A stretch of 56,817 nucleotides of DNA from an uncultured Bacteroides sp. (GTDB taxonomy: Bacteria > Bacteroidota > Bacteroidia > Bacteroidales > UBA932): positions 1 through 56,817 of the forward strand of contig CAMCGB010000012.1 of assembly GCA_945874355.1 (NCBI GenBank), written 5' to 3'. This document shows positions 44,576 to 53,224 of this stretch, one piece after another. The translations under genes were made by a program, and so were the position numbers. The stretch's first letter is position 1, and every line of letters begins with the position of its first letter. The notes beneath the pieces were generated by a model. It was not told the DNA's origin. It saw only the letters and a program-made list of their open reading frames with translations, and searched no databases.

Positions 44576-46923
44576 TGAAACAGACAGGAACATACTCCAC
44601 TGAGCGGACGGGGAGCGGCGCGCGGATTGCCCGCAACTCCCTGATGCTCTATGCGCGTATGCTTCTTCTGATGCTTATCTCCCTGTTTACATCCAGGGTT
44701 GTACTTGCCGCCCTGGGCCAGACTGACTACGGACTCTACAATGCCGTGGGAGGAATGGTGGGAGTGTTCAGCTTTCTTACCGCCAGCGTCAGCGCCGCCA
44801 TAAGCCGCTTCCTCTCCTTCGAACTCGGACGGGAAGATAATTCAGGCGAAAGGCTTCGGAGAGTATTTTCGACTTCCGTAGTCATTATGCTCTGTTTCAG
44901 CGTTTTGCTTATTGTCCTGGCAGAGACCCTCGGACTATGGTTCCTTCGGACCAGGATGAATCTGCCGCCTGGCAGCCTGCCCCGCTCCACCATAGTGCTG
45001 CAATGCTCGCTTGTGTGCCTGGTGCTGCAATTGCTGTCTATACCCTTCAACGCCGCCATCATCGCCCACGAGAAGATGAGCGCATTCGCCCTCATCAGCC
45101 TTCTTGAAGCCGCCCTGAAGCTTGCTGTAGCCCTGCTTTTGAAGTTCAGCGGCACGGATGCCCTCGTGCTGTACGCCATCCTTAGCGCCTGCGTCGCTCT
45201 TGCGGTGAGGCTTACTTACTCTCTATACTGCCGTTCACACTTTGCCGAGACCCGCGGAAGGCTGCGCCCCGATGCTGCCCTGTTCCGGGAGATGCTCTCA
45301 TTCTCGGGCTGGAACTTTTTCGGCTCAAGCGCCTATGTACTGAATACCCAGGGGGTTACGGTGCTCATAAACATCTTTTTTACCCTTGTCCACAATGCCG
45401 CGCGGGGAGTTGCCCTGCAGATTGAGAATATGGCCAAGCAGTTCGTGAGCAATTTCCTTACGGCCATCAACCCCCAAATCACCAAGTCCTGGGCGGCTTC
45501 AGACACTGCCCGCTGCTATTCGCTGGTCTGCAAGGGGAGCAAATTCACCTTCCTTGCCATTATGGTGTTCTTCCTGCCTCTGTTTTTCGAGGCCGGGACC
45601 GCCCTGTCGATATGGCTCAAGCAGGTGCCCGAGTACAGCGACCTGTTTGTGCGGCTGACCCTCGTCGCCCTGCTCTCCGATATGTTCTCGAACCCGGTGC
45701 TGACCCTTATCCTCGCTACCGGAAAGGTCCGCTCTTATTATCTTATAACCGGGCTCACTTCCTATCTGTGTCTGCCTCTGGTCTATATCGCCTTCAAACT
45801 TGGAGCCGGCGCCGAGTGGGCATATATCTGCTTCATACTCATCTACTCCATAGTTCTGGTCGAGCGTCTCTGGATTGCTTCCCGCACGGCCGGGCTCCCG
45901 GTAAGGGAGTATCTGAAAGGCCTCAGGGGGACTCTTCTTGCCACCGCTCAGAGTTATCTTGTAAGCTTTGGCGTCCACCTGCTGCTGCCCCAGGGCGTGC
46001 TGCGCTTTATCCTTGTATGCCTCGCCGCCTGGACTTCGCTTGCACTGTTTACCGTCCTTTTTGCGCTCTCGAGCGACGAAAGGGCCTGGCTTACCCGCAA
46101 ATTTGGACGCAGCAGGGTGCCTCTGCGCTGGGCCCTAGAGGACAGCTACTTCGAAGTGTTCGGCAGAAGGCCCGACCTGAAGAATCCCAAAACCTACAAC
46201 GAGAAGCTCTGCGCAATGATGCTGCGCGACCGTAACCCTCTCTACCACACCCTTGTGGACAAGGCTGAAGTCAAGCGCTACGCCGCTTCGGTCATCGGGG
46301 AGCAGTACATAATCCCGACCCTCGGCGTGTGGGACAAGGTAGAGGATATCCCCTGGGAGAGCCTTCCCGGGCAGTTTGTGATCAAATGCACGCACGACAG
46401 CGGAAGCGCGGTAGTATGCGCCGACAAAAGCGCCCTTGAGCGCGGCGGGGTTTGCTCGAAACTTGCTCGAAATCTTCGCCGCGACTATTGGAAACAGTCC
46501 CGGGAGTGGGCATATAAAGGGGTGAAACCCAGAGTGATAGCAGAACAGTATCTGGGCAGCGACATAGCGGACTACAAGTTTTTCTGCTTCGGCGGTGAGC
46601 CCCGGGTGATGTTTGTCGCGACCGATAGGGCGAGCCGCAGCGAAGAGACGAAGTTCGACTTTTTCGATATGGATTTCAATCATCTCGACCTTCGCAACGG
46701 GCACCCGAATGCTTCAGTGACGCCGCCCAAACCCGAGAATTTCGAACTGATGAAAGAGCTCGCCCGCAAACTGTCCAGGGGACTGAGCCAGGTGAGGGTG
46801 GACTTTTACGAGGTGGACGGGAAGGTGTATTTCGGAGAATACACTTTCTACCATTGGAGGGGCCTTGTGCCCTTCGAACCCGAGGAGTGGGATAAAAAGA
46901 TAGGAGAGTTATGGAAAGAGTAG
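44575..46923 (+). CDS. Fusion of polysaccharide flippase and TupA-like ATP-grasp
   Basis: 782 residues in one open frame. Residues about 15-500 form a Wzx/MATE-type flippase with roughly 14 membrane helices (YDGL/DYGLYNAVGGMVGVF at 51-65, NTQGVTVLINIFF at 257-269). Residues about 520-782 are a TupA-like ATP-grasp domain: LKNPKTYNEKLCAMMLRDRN, PTLGVWDKVEDIPWESLP, FVIKCTHDSGSAVVC, YKFFCFGGEPRVMFV and VRVDFYEVDGKVYFGEYTFY. Such ATP-grasp proteins occur in surface polysaccharide loci and are thought to modify or ligate onto glycans. No stop or frameshift marks the join near 500-520. Starts with a one-base overlap of ispE (TAATG). Confidence 0.85.
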   Translation: MKQTGTYSTERTGSGARIARNSLMLYARMLLLMLISLFTSRVVLAALGQTDYGLYNAVGGMVGVFSFLTASVSAAISRFLSFELGREDNSGERLRRVFSTSVVIMLCFSVLLIVLAETLGLWFLRTRMNLPPGSLPRSTIVLQCSLVCLVLQLLSIPFNAAIIAHEKMSAFALISLLEAALKLAVALLLKFSGTDALVLYAILSACVALAVRLTYSLYCRSHFAETRGRLRPDAALFREMLSFSGWNFFGSSAYVLNTQGVTVLINIFFTLVHNAARGVALQIENMAKQFVSNFLTAINPQITKSWAASDTARCYSLVCKGSKFTFLAIMVFFLPLFFEAGTALSIWLKQVPEYSDLFVRLTLVALLSDMFSNPVLTLILATGKVRSYYLITGLTSYLCLPLVYIAFKLGAGAEWAYICFILIYSIVLVERLWIASRTAGLPVREYLKGLRGTLLATAQSYLVSFGVHLLLPQGVLRFILVCLAAWTSLALFTVLFALSSDERAWLTRKFGRSRVPLRWALEDSYFEVFGRRPDLKNPKTYNEKLCAMMLRDRNPLYHTLVDKAEVKRYAASVIGEQYIIPTLGVWDKVEDIPWESLPGQFVIKCTHDSGSAVVCADKSALERGGVCSKLARNLRRDYWKQSREWAYKGVKPRVIAEQYLGSDIADYKFFCFGGEPRVMFVATDRASRSEETKFDFFDMDFNHLDLRNGHPNASVTPPKPENFELMKELARKLSRGLSQVRVDFYEVDGKVYFGEYTFYHWRGLVPFEPEEWDKKIGELWKE

Positions 46924-47624
46924 CTATATATACCTGTATCATAGGCTCTTACGACACTCTCAAGCAGCCTTGTGAAATTTGCCCCGAGATGGATTACATC
47001 TGCTTTGTGGGACCGGGCGAGAAAACGTCCGATAGGATAGGTGTATGGGAAATCAGGGAGCTGGAGGACGTAGGCATAAAGGACCCCGGATTGCTGTCCA
47101 GATACCCCAAGATGCACCCGCATCTGCTTCTTTCCGAGTATGATGCGAGCCTGTGGATAGATGCCAACATAGAGATTGTGGACTCGAGCATCTATCGCGC
47201 GGTGCGCACCAAGCTGAGCGCCGGGGTGAAGTACAGCGGAGTGGAGCACCCGAGCAGGGACAATGCCTACGACGAAGCCATAATGTGCCGCAATATGGGA
47301 TACATCTCCTACTTCCAGCTTGCCCGCATCTTCTTGTTCCTTATGACCCATGCCCAGAAGCGGCGCGGGAGTTTTCTGATGGAGAACAATCTGATATTCA
47401 GACGCCACAAAGACCCTCAGATTGTCACGATGGACAAATTGTGGTGGGACAAGGTGGTGCATCTTTGCCGCCGGGACCAGATTTCCCTCGGCTGGTGCCT
47501 GCAGAAATGCTCGGTGCGAAGGGACTATCTTCTGCCCCGGGGCCAGAGCACGCGCAACCACCCGGGATTCAGATATTTGCCTCACGAAGCCAAGGGCGGC
47601 GGCACTTGCGCGGAAAAGAAATAA
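46911..47624 (+). CDS. DUF616/TOD1-like glycosyltransferase
   Basis: 237 residues. N-terminal MERVAIYTCIIGSYDTLKQP and the LLSEYDASLWIDANIEI segment with DAN in place of a DxD motif are typical of the DUF616 family. Later parts match too: EHPSRDNAYDEAIMC and NNLIFRRHKDP. No membrane helix; cytoplasmic, probably acting on a polysaccharide precursor later exported by the flippase encoded just upstream, which it overlaps by 13 bases. Acceptor and sugar unknown. Confidence 0.8.
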   Translation: MERVAIYTCIIGSYDTLKQPCEICPEMDYICFVGPGEKTSDRIGVWEIRELEDVGIKDPGLLSRYPKMHPHLLLSEYDASLWIDANIEIVDSSIYRAVRTKLSAGVKYSGVEHPSRDNAYDEAIMCRNMGYISYFQLARIFLFLMTHAQKRRGSFLMENNLIFRRHKDPQIVTMDKLWWDKVVHLCRRDQISLGWCLQKCSVRRDYLLPRGQSTRNHPGFRYLPHEAKGGGTCAEKK

Positions 47625-47636
47625 TTCTTATCTTTG
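47606..47636 (+). promoter_or_regulatory. Promoter of rpsP-rimM
   Basis: TTG (47606-47608), 20 bases, then TATCTTTG (47629-47636). It overlaps the final codons of the glycosyltransferase gene and starts a leader of about 47 bases. Confidence 0.72.
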
Positions 47637-47642
47637 CAGCCT

Positions 47643-47659
47643 GTCCCTCGGGTAGGGAC
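47643..47659 (+). promoter_or_regulatory. Hairpin in the rpsP leader
   Basis: Perfect 6-bp stem GTCCCT / AGGGAC with loop CGGGT, just after the expected transcription start. It is followed by AT-rich sequence before the ATG. It could protect the mRNA or bind a ribosomal protein for feedback; no known motif recognised. Confidence 0.4.
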
Positions 47660-47690
47660 TATTTGGTTTAACTTTTTAAAACAGATTACA

Positions 47691-48224
47691 ATGGCTGTTA
47701 AAATTCGTTTACAGCGCCACGGAAAGAAGAATTTCGCATTCTTCCACATTGTAGTGGCAGACACCCGCGCACCTCGCGACGGTCGTTACATCGAGCAGAT
47801 CGGCTCTTACAACCCCAACACCAACCCCGCTTCCATCAATCTTGATTTCGAGCGTGCACTTGCTTGGGTAAAGGTCGGAGCAGAGAGCTCTCCCACCGCA
47901 CGCCGTATCCTCTCTTATGAGGGAGTCCTCCTTCGTCACCACCTTGACGGCGGTGTAGCCAAGGGAGCCCTCAGCCAGGCAGAGTCAGACAAGAAGTGGA
48001 GCGACTGGAAGGCTCAGCGCGACGCCAAGATTGAGGCCAAGAAGTCAAGCCTCAAGAACAGCGCCATCGAGGCTGCAAAGGCCGCAAAGGCTGCTGAGAC
48101 AAAGGTTAACGAGGCCCGCGCAGAAGCTATCGCCAAGAAGGCCGCAGAGCTCGCCGCTGCCAAGGCTGCTGAGGCTCAGGCTGCAGAGAGCGCCGCTGAA
48201 GAAGCAGCACCTGCTGAGGCATAA
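47691..48224 (+). CDS. rpsP: 30S ribosomal protein S16
   Basis: 177 residues from ATG 47691 (MAVKIRLQRHGKKN); an in-frame ATG 19 codons upstream lies inside the leader and is rejected. Residues 1-90 are the S16 core (FAFFHIVVADTRAPRDGRYIEQIG, TARRILSYEGVLLRHHL). The remaining 85 residues are an Ala/Glu/Lys-rich helical extension, as often seen in Bacteroidota S16. Overlaps rimM by one base (TAATG). Confidence 0.96.
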   Translation: MAVKIRLQRHGKKNFAFFHIVVADTRAPRDGRYIEQIGSYNPNTNPASINLDFERALAWVKVGAESSPTARRILSYEGVLLRHHLDGGVAKGALSQAESDKKWSDWKAQRDAKIEAKKSSLKNSAIEAAKAAKAAETKVNEARAEAIAKKAAELAAAKAAEAQAAESAAEEAAPAEA

Positions 48225-48694
48225 TGCTTCCTATCGGCAAGGTACTCAAGTCTGACGGCACCGACGGAGGCATCCTTCTGGGGCTTTCCGAACTGGGGCT
48301 GGAAGACATAGACCTGAAGGAACCCGTGTTCATCGCTTTTGATGGACTCGAGGTTCCTTTCTTCATTTCTTCGATTCGCGCCAAAGGCAGCACCAAGGCT
48401 GTGGTGAAGTTCTTCGACGTGGACACTCTCGCCGACGCCGAGGAGCTGGTCGGAAGGGAAGTTCTTCTGGACTGCGAGCTGGAGAGTGATGAAGAGCTGG
48501 ACCTCAGCGGCTGGACGGTCAGCAACAGGGGCGACGTAATAGGCACGGTGGAGCATATGGAGCTCTTCCCAGGGAACCCCTGCATCAGCGTCGGGGGTCA
48601 TCTGATACCTCTTCACGAGGACCTTATCACCTCGCTCGACGATAAGAAGAGAAAGATAGACTTCAATCTTCCGGAGGGACTGCTCGATGACTGA
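48224..48694 (+). CDS. rimM: Ribosome maturation factor RimM
   Basis: 156 residues, a little short for the family (about 170). N-terminal RimM barrel (IGKVLKSDGTDGGILL) and a C-terminal PRC-barrel-like domain (LSGWTVSNRGDVIGTVEHME ... HEDLITSLDDKKRKIDFNLPEGLL). Helps 16S rRNA processing at the 30S head. The usual trmD-rplS partners are not here; a glycosyltransferase gene follows with an 8-base overlap. Confidence 0.92.
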   Translation: MLPIGKVLKSDGTDGGILLGLSELGLEDIDLKEPVFIAFDGLEVPFFISSIRAKGSTKAVVKFFDVDTLADAEELVGREVLLDCELESDEELDLSGWTVSNRGDVIGTVEHMELFPGNPCISVGGHLIPLHEDLITSLDDKKRKIDFNLPEGLLDD

Positions 48695-49643
48695 GGATGA
48701 GAAAATAGTCAGCATCGTAATCGTGTGCATGAACCGCACGGACAACCTCTATCCGTGCCTTGACAGCATCAGGCAGTTCAACAGCGTCGGGTGCGAGATT
48801 CTGGTAGTAGCGTATCTATTTGACAATCAGAGGCTTTTGGAGGCACAAGAGAAGTATCCCGAGGTCAGGTTCATCTCCAGCGGGCAGACCCGCGGATTCT
48901 CCGAGAACAACAACCTCGCCCTGCGACAGGCAAAGGGCCGCTACTGCTTCATCCTGAACGACGACACCCTTTTTACCTGCGATGTCCTCAAAAGGCTTGT
49001 TTCGGACATCCAGGCCCTGCCTCAGGACGCCGCCATAGTAAGTCCCAAACTTCTGAACGCCGACTTCAGCCTGCAGCTCTGCGGAAGGCCCGACTACCCC
49101 TGGTACAACTATCTGCTCCAGCAGTGGCACCTCTACAGCGAGAAGAAAGACGACACCCTGGGTAAGACTCCGGTGACGGGCAGCGTCTTCAGTACCTCCA
49201 ATATCTGCGGAGCGGCCTTTCTTATCAAGACAGACGTGTTCCAGGAGCTCGGGTGGTTCGATGAGACTTACTTTTTCACACCTGAAGACATAGCCCTTTC
49301 AACCCTTGCCCGGAGCCGCGGCTACGGGGTGTATGTGGACAGCGAAGTGAGCATCATACACAAGGCCCGCACCACCGCATCGCGTCTGAGCTGCGCCGTG
49401 CGTCCCGCCGCAGTGAAAGGTTCGCTCATCTTTTTCGCTTCAGGAAGCAAAACAAAAGAAATTATTCTTAAATTGGGGGTGTGGCTTGCGGAGAGCCTGA
49501 AGCGGACGAAGGCCTATTGGGTGGCAAAAGTGCATCCAAGCCCCGAAAACAGGATAAAACACCTGACATTCAGGAACATAAGCCGTAGCATCTTCTCCTC
49601 TCTGAGCCCCAAGGAATTGTTCATCAAATATTCTAAGGACTAG
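48687..49643 (+). CDS. Family 2 glycosyltransferase
   Basis: 318 residues. GT-A fold N-terminal half: VSIVIVCMNRTDNLYPCLDSI, GFSENNNLALRQAKGRYCFI and the metal-binding LNDDT. The C-terminal half has the acceptor-side EDIALSTLARSRGYGVYVD and a basic amphipathic end. Resembles WbbL-type rhamnosyl/galactosyl transferases of surface polysaccharide synthesis, but the sugar cannot be assigned. Overlaps rimM by 8 bases and is followed by a second GT2. Confidence 0.85.
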   Translation: MTEDEKIVSIVIVCMNRTDNLYPCLDSIRQFNSVGCEILVVAYLFDNQRLLEAQEKYPEVRFISSGQTRGFSENNNLALRQAKGRYCFILNDDTLFTCDVLKRLVSDIQALPQDAAIVSPKLLNADFSLQLCGRPDYPWYNYLLQQWHLYSEKKDDTLGKTPVTGSVFSTSNICGAAFLIKTDVFQELGWFDETYFFTPEDIALSTLARSRGYGVYVDSEVSIIHKARTTASRLSCAVRPAAVKGSLIFFASGSKTKEIILKLGVWLAESLKRTKAYWVAKVHPSPENRIKHLTFRNISRSIFSSLSPKELFIKYSKD

Positions 49644-49645
49644 CG

Positions 49646-50518
49646 ATGGCTCATAGCATATTGACCATAGTTGTCACCTACAATGCGATGCAGTGGGTGG
49701 ATAGGTGCCTTTCTAGCATCAGGAATTCTTCGCTCAACTCTGACGCCCTTGTCATAGACAATTGTTCGACCGACGGGACGGCAGATTACGTCCGCGAACG
49801 TTACCCCTGGGTGGAGCTGGTCTGCTCTTCCGGCAACCAGGGCTTCGGAGCGGCCAACAATCTCGGTCTGCGGCTTGCCCTTGAGCGCAAGTACGACTTT
49901 GTCTATCTGCTGAACCAGGACGCCTGGCTCAAAAAAGACACTCTGGCAAAGCTTGTGGACGCCTATAGGGGCGAGTACGGGGTGCTGAGTCCCCTGCAGA
50001 AAGACGCCGCCGGCAAGCTCGACAAAGGTTTCAAAAAGCACTGCGGTAAGGCCCTCAAGGTCTTGAAAGGCATAAGCGCCACGGACAAGCTGATAGTTGA
50101 CGTACCCTTCGTGATGGCAGCCCACTGGCTGCTCAGCCGGGATGCCATCAAGACCGTAGGAGGCTTCAGTCCGGCTTTCAGGCAGTACGGCGAAGATGAG
50201 AACTACATCGACCGCCTGCATTATTTCGGTTTCAAGTGCGGGGTGGTTCCGGCAGCCTCCGCGGTGCACGACAGGGCTCAGAGAAAAGTGAGCAGGGATA
50301 AAAAGATAGCCCTGAAGTGCGTCAGTGCCGTGGTTGGGATGTGCAAGCCGGAAAGGGGCTTTCTTCTGAGCAGAATAATAGAACCCCTACACCTTGTGGG
50401 CATAGGGGTCAAAAACTTTTCGGCCGCGCCTTTCCGCGAGATTCCTGCCCTGAGGGCACGCTACGCTGAGCTCAAAGCCCTGCGCGCGGAATCCAGGCGA
50501 AGGGGCGCCTTCCTATAG
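49646..50518 (+). CDS. Family 2 glycosyltransferase
   Basis: 290 residues. LTIVVTYNAMQWVDRCLSSI, DNCSTDGTADYV and GFGAANNLGL mark the GT2 fold; the divalent-metal motif is LLNQDAWL (one Asp instead of a DxD). Catalytic-side FRQYGEDENYIDRLHYFGFK present. Follows the previous GT2 after two bases. Its TAG stop interlocks with the stop of fabI on the other strand (palindrome CTATAG). Confidence 0.85.
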   Translation: MAHSILTIVVTYNAMQWVDRCLSSIRNSSLNSDALVIDNCSTDGTADYVRERYPWVELVCSSGNQGFGAANNLGLRLALERKYDFVYLLNQDAWLKKDTLAKLVDAYRGEYGVLSPLQKDAAGKLDKGFKKHCGKALKVLKGISATDKLIVDVPFVMAAHWLLSRDAIKTVGGFSPAFRQYGEDENYIDRLHYFGFKCGVVPAASAVHDRAQRKVSRDKKIALKCVSAVVGMCKPERGFLLSRIIEPLHLVGIGVKNFSAAPFREIPALRARYAELKALRAESRRRGAFL

Positions 50519-51343
50519 TTCTTCCTTCAATCCTTTGGTAAAGGTCTCCACCACTTCGGCGGTAAGTCCCGTAGAGGAGAAGCCTCCGTCGTGGTAGAGG
50601 GTCTGCATAGTCACGTGACGGGTGAGGTCGGAGAAGAGGCTGACTATGTAATCAGCACAGTCCGAAGCCGTTGCATTCCCCAGAGGGGACATTTTGTCTG
50701 CATAGGCGAACATTTCCTCCATTCCTGCAATACCGCTTCCGGCAGTAGTCTTGGTAGGCGACTGGGAGATGGTGTTGACCCTGACGTGGCGCTTCTTTCC
50801 GTAGATGACGCCGAAGCTCCTTGCGATAGACTCGAGCAGAGCCTTGGCGTCGGCCATATCGTTATAGCCCTGGAAAGTCCTTTGGGCGGCGATATAGGTC
50901 AGGGCTACCACTGAGCCCCACTCCTTGAGGGCGTCTTTTGAGTAAAGCACTCCCAGGAGCTTGTGGAAGGACATCGCAGAGATGTCCAGAGTCTTGGAGA
51001 AGAAGTCGTAGTTGGTGGCCTCATAGGGCTTGTTCTTCCTGATGTTGGGAGACATTCCCACTGAGTGCAGCACGAAATCGAACTGCCCGCCAAAATGCTC
51101 CATAGCGGTGTCCACCAGATTGTTAAGGTCGTCAAGCGAGGTTGCGTCGGCCGGCACCACAATGGCATCGGTCAGTTTTGCAAGCTCGTCAATGGTGCCG
51201 AGTCTGATTGACACCGGAGTGTTGGTCAGAACGAGTTCGGCGCCCTCCTCGTGGGCTTTGAGGGCCGCTTTCCAGGCGATGGACTGGTCGTTCAGCGCGC
51301 CGAACACTATACCTTTCTTTCCTTTCAATAATCCGTAAGCCAT
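50513..51343 (-). CDS. fabI: Enoyl-ACP reductase FabI
   Basis: 276 residues. Short-chain dehydrogenase fold with the NADH site GIVFGALNDQSIAWKAA and the FabI active pair Tyr160 and Lys167 (YNDMADAK; Tyr-x6-Lys), plus the Ser/Thr-rich SQSPTKTTAGSGI loop. Last reductive step of each fatty acid elongation round. Third gene of a fabF-fabZ-fabI run on the minus strand. Confidence 0.95.
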   Translation of the reverse strand: MAYGLLKGKKGIVFGALNDQSIAWKAALKAHEEGAELVLTNTPVSIRLGTIDELAKLTDAIVVPADATSLDDLNNLVDTAMEHFGGQFDFVLHSVGMSPNIRKNKPYEATNYDFFSKTLDISAMSFHKLLGVLYSKDALKEWGSVVALTYIAAQRTFQGYNDMADAKALLESIARSFGVIYGKKRHVRVNTISQSPTKTTAGSGIAGMEEMFAYADKMSPLGNATASDCADYIVSLFSDLTRHVTMQTLYHDGGFSSTGLTAEVVETFTKGLKEEL

Positions 51344-51364
51344 AAACTTTTGTTTTTGAAGAAA

Positions 51365-51793
51365 TTATTTAAGGTTTTCCTTAGGTACAAGCATAAATGA
51401 CAGCTTGCCCTGACATACCAGCTTGTCCTCGACGGTGGCTTTTGCCTCAACCTGCACCAGAGGGCCCTTGCGGGCTATGGCCTTGGCCTTGACGCAAACC
51501 GTATCGCCGGGGAAGACTGAATGCTTGAACTTGACATTTTCAATTCCGGCATACATTCCGATGTTGGTTTCCAGGGCTTCCTTTCCTATAAGCAGGAAAC
51601 TGGACTGAGCCATGATTTCGCACAGGATGACTCCGGGCACTACAGGGTAGCCGGGGAAATGTCCCGTGGTGAAAAATTCGTTTTCGCGGATGGTGTACTT
51701 CGACAGCACATACTCGCCTTGCATTTCCGACTCATCTACGAGCAGCATAGGTTCGCGATGAGGAAGGATGGATTTAATTTCTTCTCTGTTCAT
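51365..51793 (-). CDS. fabZ: 3-hydroxyacyl-ACP dehydratase FabZ
   Basis: 142 residues, hot-dog fold. Catalytic His45 in TGHFPGYPVVPG and Glu59 in CEIMAQ are present. N-terminal IKSILPHREPMLLVD is typical of FabZ. It dehydrates 3-hydroxyacyl-ACP ahead of FabI, whose gene follows after 21 bases. Confidence 0.95.
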   Translation of the reverse strand: MNREEIKSILPHREPMLLVDESEMQGEYVLSKYTIRENEFFTTGHFPGYPVVPGVILCEIMAQSSFLLIGKEALETNIGMYAGIENVKFKHSVFPGDTVCVKAKAIARKGPLVQVEAKATVEDKLVCQGKLSFMLVPKENLK

Positions 51794-51841
51794 TATTTTC
51801 TATTTAGGTGGTGCAGGGTCACTCGGCCCCGCACTCGGGTG

Positions 51842-53089
51842 TCAATCAACCCTGCGCAGCGCTACGCAGACATTGTGGCCTCCGAATCCCAGGGAATTTG
51901 AAATTGCCACGTCCAGACTGCGTTTGCGCGCTTTGAGAGGCGTATAGTCCAGGTCGCACTCGGGATCGGGCTGCTCGAGGCCTATGGTGGGAGGCACTAT
52001 GCCTTCCTTCAGGGCAAGGGCGCTGGCGATAAGTTCGGCGGCTCCTGTGGCGCCGAACATGTGACCTGTCATCGACTTGGTCGAGCTGACGGAAGCATTG
52101 TAGGCATCCTGACCGAGAGCGAGCTTGAGGGCCGTAGTCTCGGCGAGGTCATTTAGATGGGTGCCCGTTCCGTGGGCATTGACGTAAAGGTTCTCTCCGG
52201 AACGATAGCCTGCCTCATCCAAGGCATCTTTTATGGCTTTTGCGGCGGTCACTCCGTCGGGACGCGGTGCCGTGTAGTGGTGAGCGTCGCAGGTGCATCC
52301 GTAGCCGCATACTTCGGCAATTATCTCAGCCCCACGCTCTTTGGCGTGTTCATACTCTTCGAGCATCATCAAGGCGGCGCCTTCTCCCATCACGAATCCG
52401 CCGCGACGCTCGTCAAACGGTAGGCAGGCCAGGGCCGGATCGGTCTCGGTGGTGAGGGCCTTGCAGTTGGCAAATCCGCCTATGGCAAGGGGATGCAGGG
52501 CGGCCTCGCTGCCTCCTGCAAGTATAGCGTCTGCCCTGCCGTATTTGATGGCAAGGTAGGCTTCCCCTACGGAATTGGTGCCGGTGGCGCAGGCTGAAAC
52601 GTGGGTGAGGCAGGGTCCCTGGGCCTTATAGCGTATGGCAATATTGCCTCCCGCTATGTTGGAAATCATCATAGGGATGAAAAGGGGCGAAATCCTGTCG
52701 GCGCCTTCGTCGAACAGAACCTTGGTCTGGTTCACGAAGGTGTTCATTCCTCCTATGCCGGAGCCAAGATAGACTCCGAACCTTTCGGCTTGGATATTCT
52801 CCCTTGACTTCAGGCCGCTTGAGCGCATCGCTTCATCGGCGGCGGCGAGGGCGAACTGGCTGTAAAGGTCGTTGCGGCGTCTCTCGGCGACAGAAAGGGA
52901 ATACTTCAGAGGGTCGAAGTCCTTTACTCTTGCAGCTACGCTTATGGGCAGCTTGTACTCCTGGTAATCGGTCAGGCGGTCAATGCCGCATACTCCGGCT
53001 TTGAGATTGGCCCAGAATGTATTAACGTCATTGCCGACCGGGGAAATGACTCCCAGGCCGGTAATGACAACTCTTCTTATTTCTGACAT
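51842..53089 (-). CDS. fabF: Beta-ketoacyl-ACP synthase II
   Basis: 415 residues, thiolase fold. Active-site Cys167 (HVSACATGTNS), and the two catalytic His in NAHGTGTHLND and MTGHMFGATGA. Condenses malonyl-ACP with acyl-ACP. The usual acpP gene beside fabF is missing here. An 18-base palindrome and a 7-base tandem repeat lie upstream (53117-53134 and 53173-53207). Confidence 0.95.
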   Translation of the reverse strand: MSEIRRVVITGLGVISPVGNDVNTFWANLKAGVCGIDRLTDYQEYKLPISVAARVKDFDPLKYSLSVAERRRNDLYSQFALAAADEAMRSSGLKSRENIQAERFGVYLGSGIGGMNTFVNQTKVLFDEGADRISPLFIPMMISNIAGGNIAIRYKAQGPCLTHVSACATGTNSVGEAYLAIKYGRADAILAGGSEAALHPLAIGGFANCKALTTETDPALACLPFDERRGGFVMGEGAALMMLEEYEHAKERGAEIIAEVCGYGCTCDAHHYTAPRPDGVTAAKAIKDALDEAGYRSGENLYVNAHGTGTHLNDLAETTALKLALGQDAYNASVSSTKSMTGHMFGATGAAELIASALALKEGIVPPTIGLEQPDPECDLDYTPLKARKRSLDVAISNSLGFGGHNVCVALRRVD

Positions 53090-53116
53090 ATTGTCCTAAT
53101 TCTTGTTTTGTTCACC

Positions 53117-53134
53117 GTAGCACGAAATTGCTAC
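53117..53134. promoter_or_regulatory. Palindrome upstream of fabF
   Basis: Perfect inverted repeat GTAGCA-(6)-TGCTAC, 28-45 bases before the fabF ATG. The symmetry and place fit an operator for a fatty acid regulator, or a leader hairpin; no known operator matched. Confidence 0.4.
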
Positions 53135-53172
53135 AAATTATTTGCCACGGCTTCGGGATCGGTTGTCATCCC

Positions 53173-53207
53173 GAGGTTTGAGGTTTGAGGTTTGAGGTTT
53201 GAGGTTT
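53173..53207. repeat. Five perfect copies of a 7-base repeat (GAGGTTT)
   Basis: Exact tandem array 53173-53207, unit GAGGTTT, five copies with no mismatch. It lies between the stop of the acyl ligase gene (53225) and the fabF leader. Purity suggests recent or ongoing slippage. Confidence 0.85.
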
Positions 53208-53224
53208 TAGATCAAGGCCAAGGG

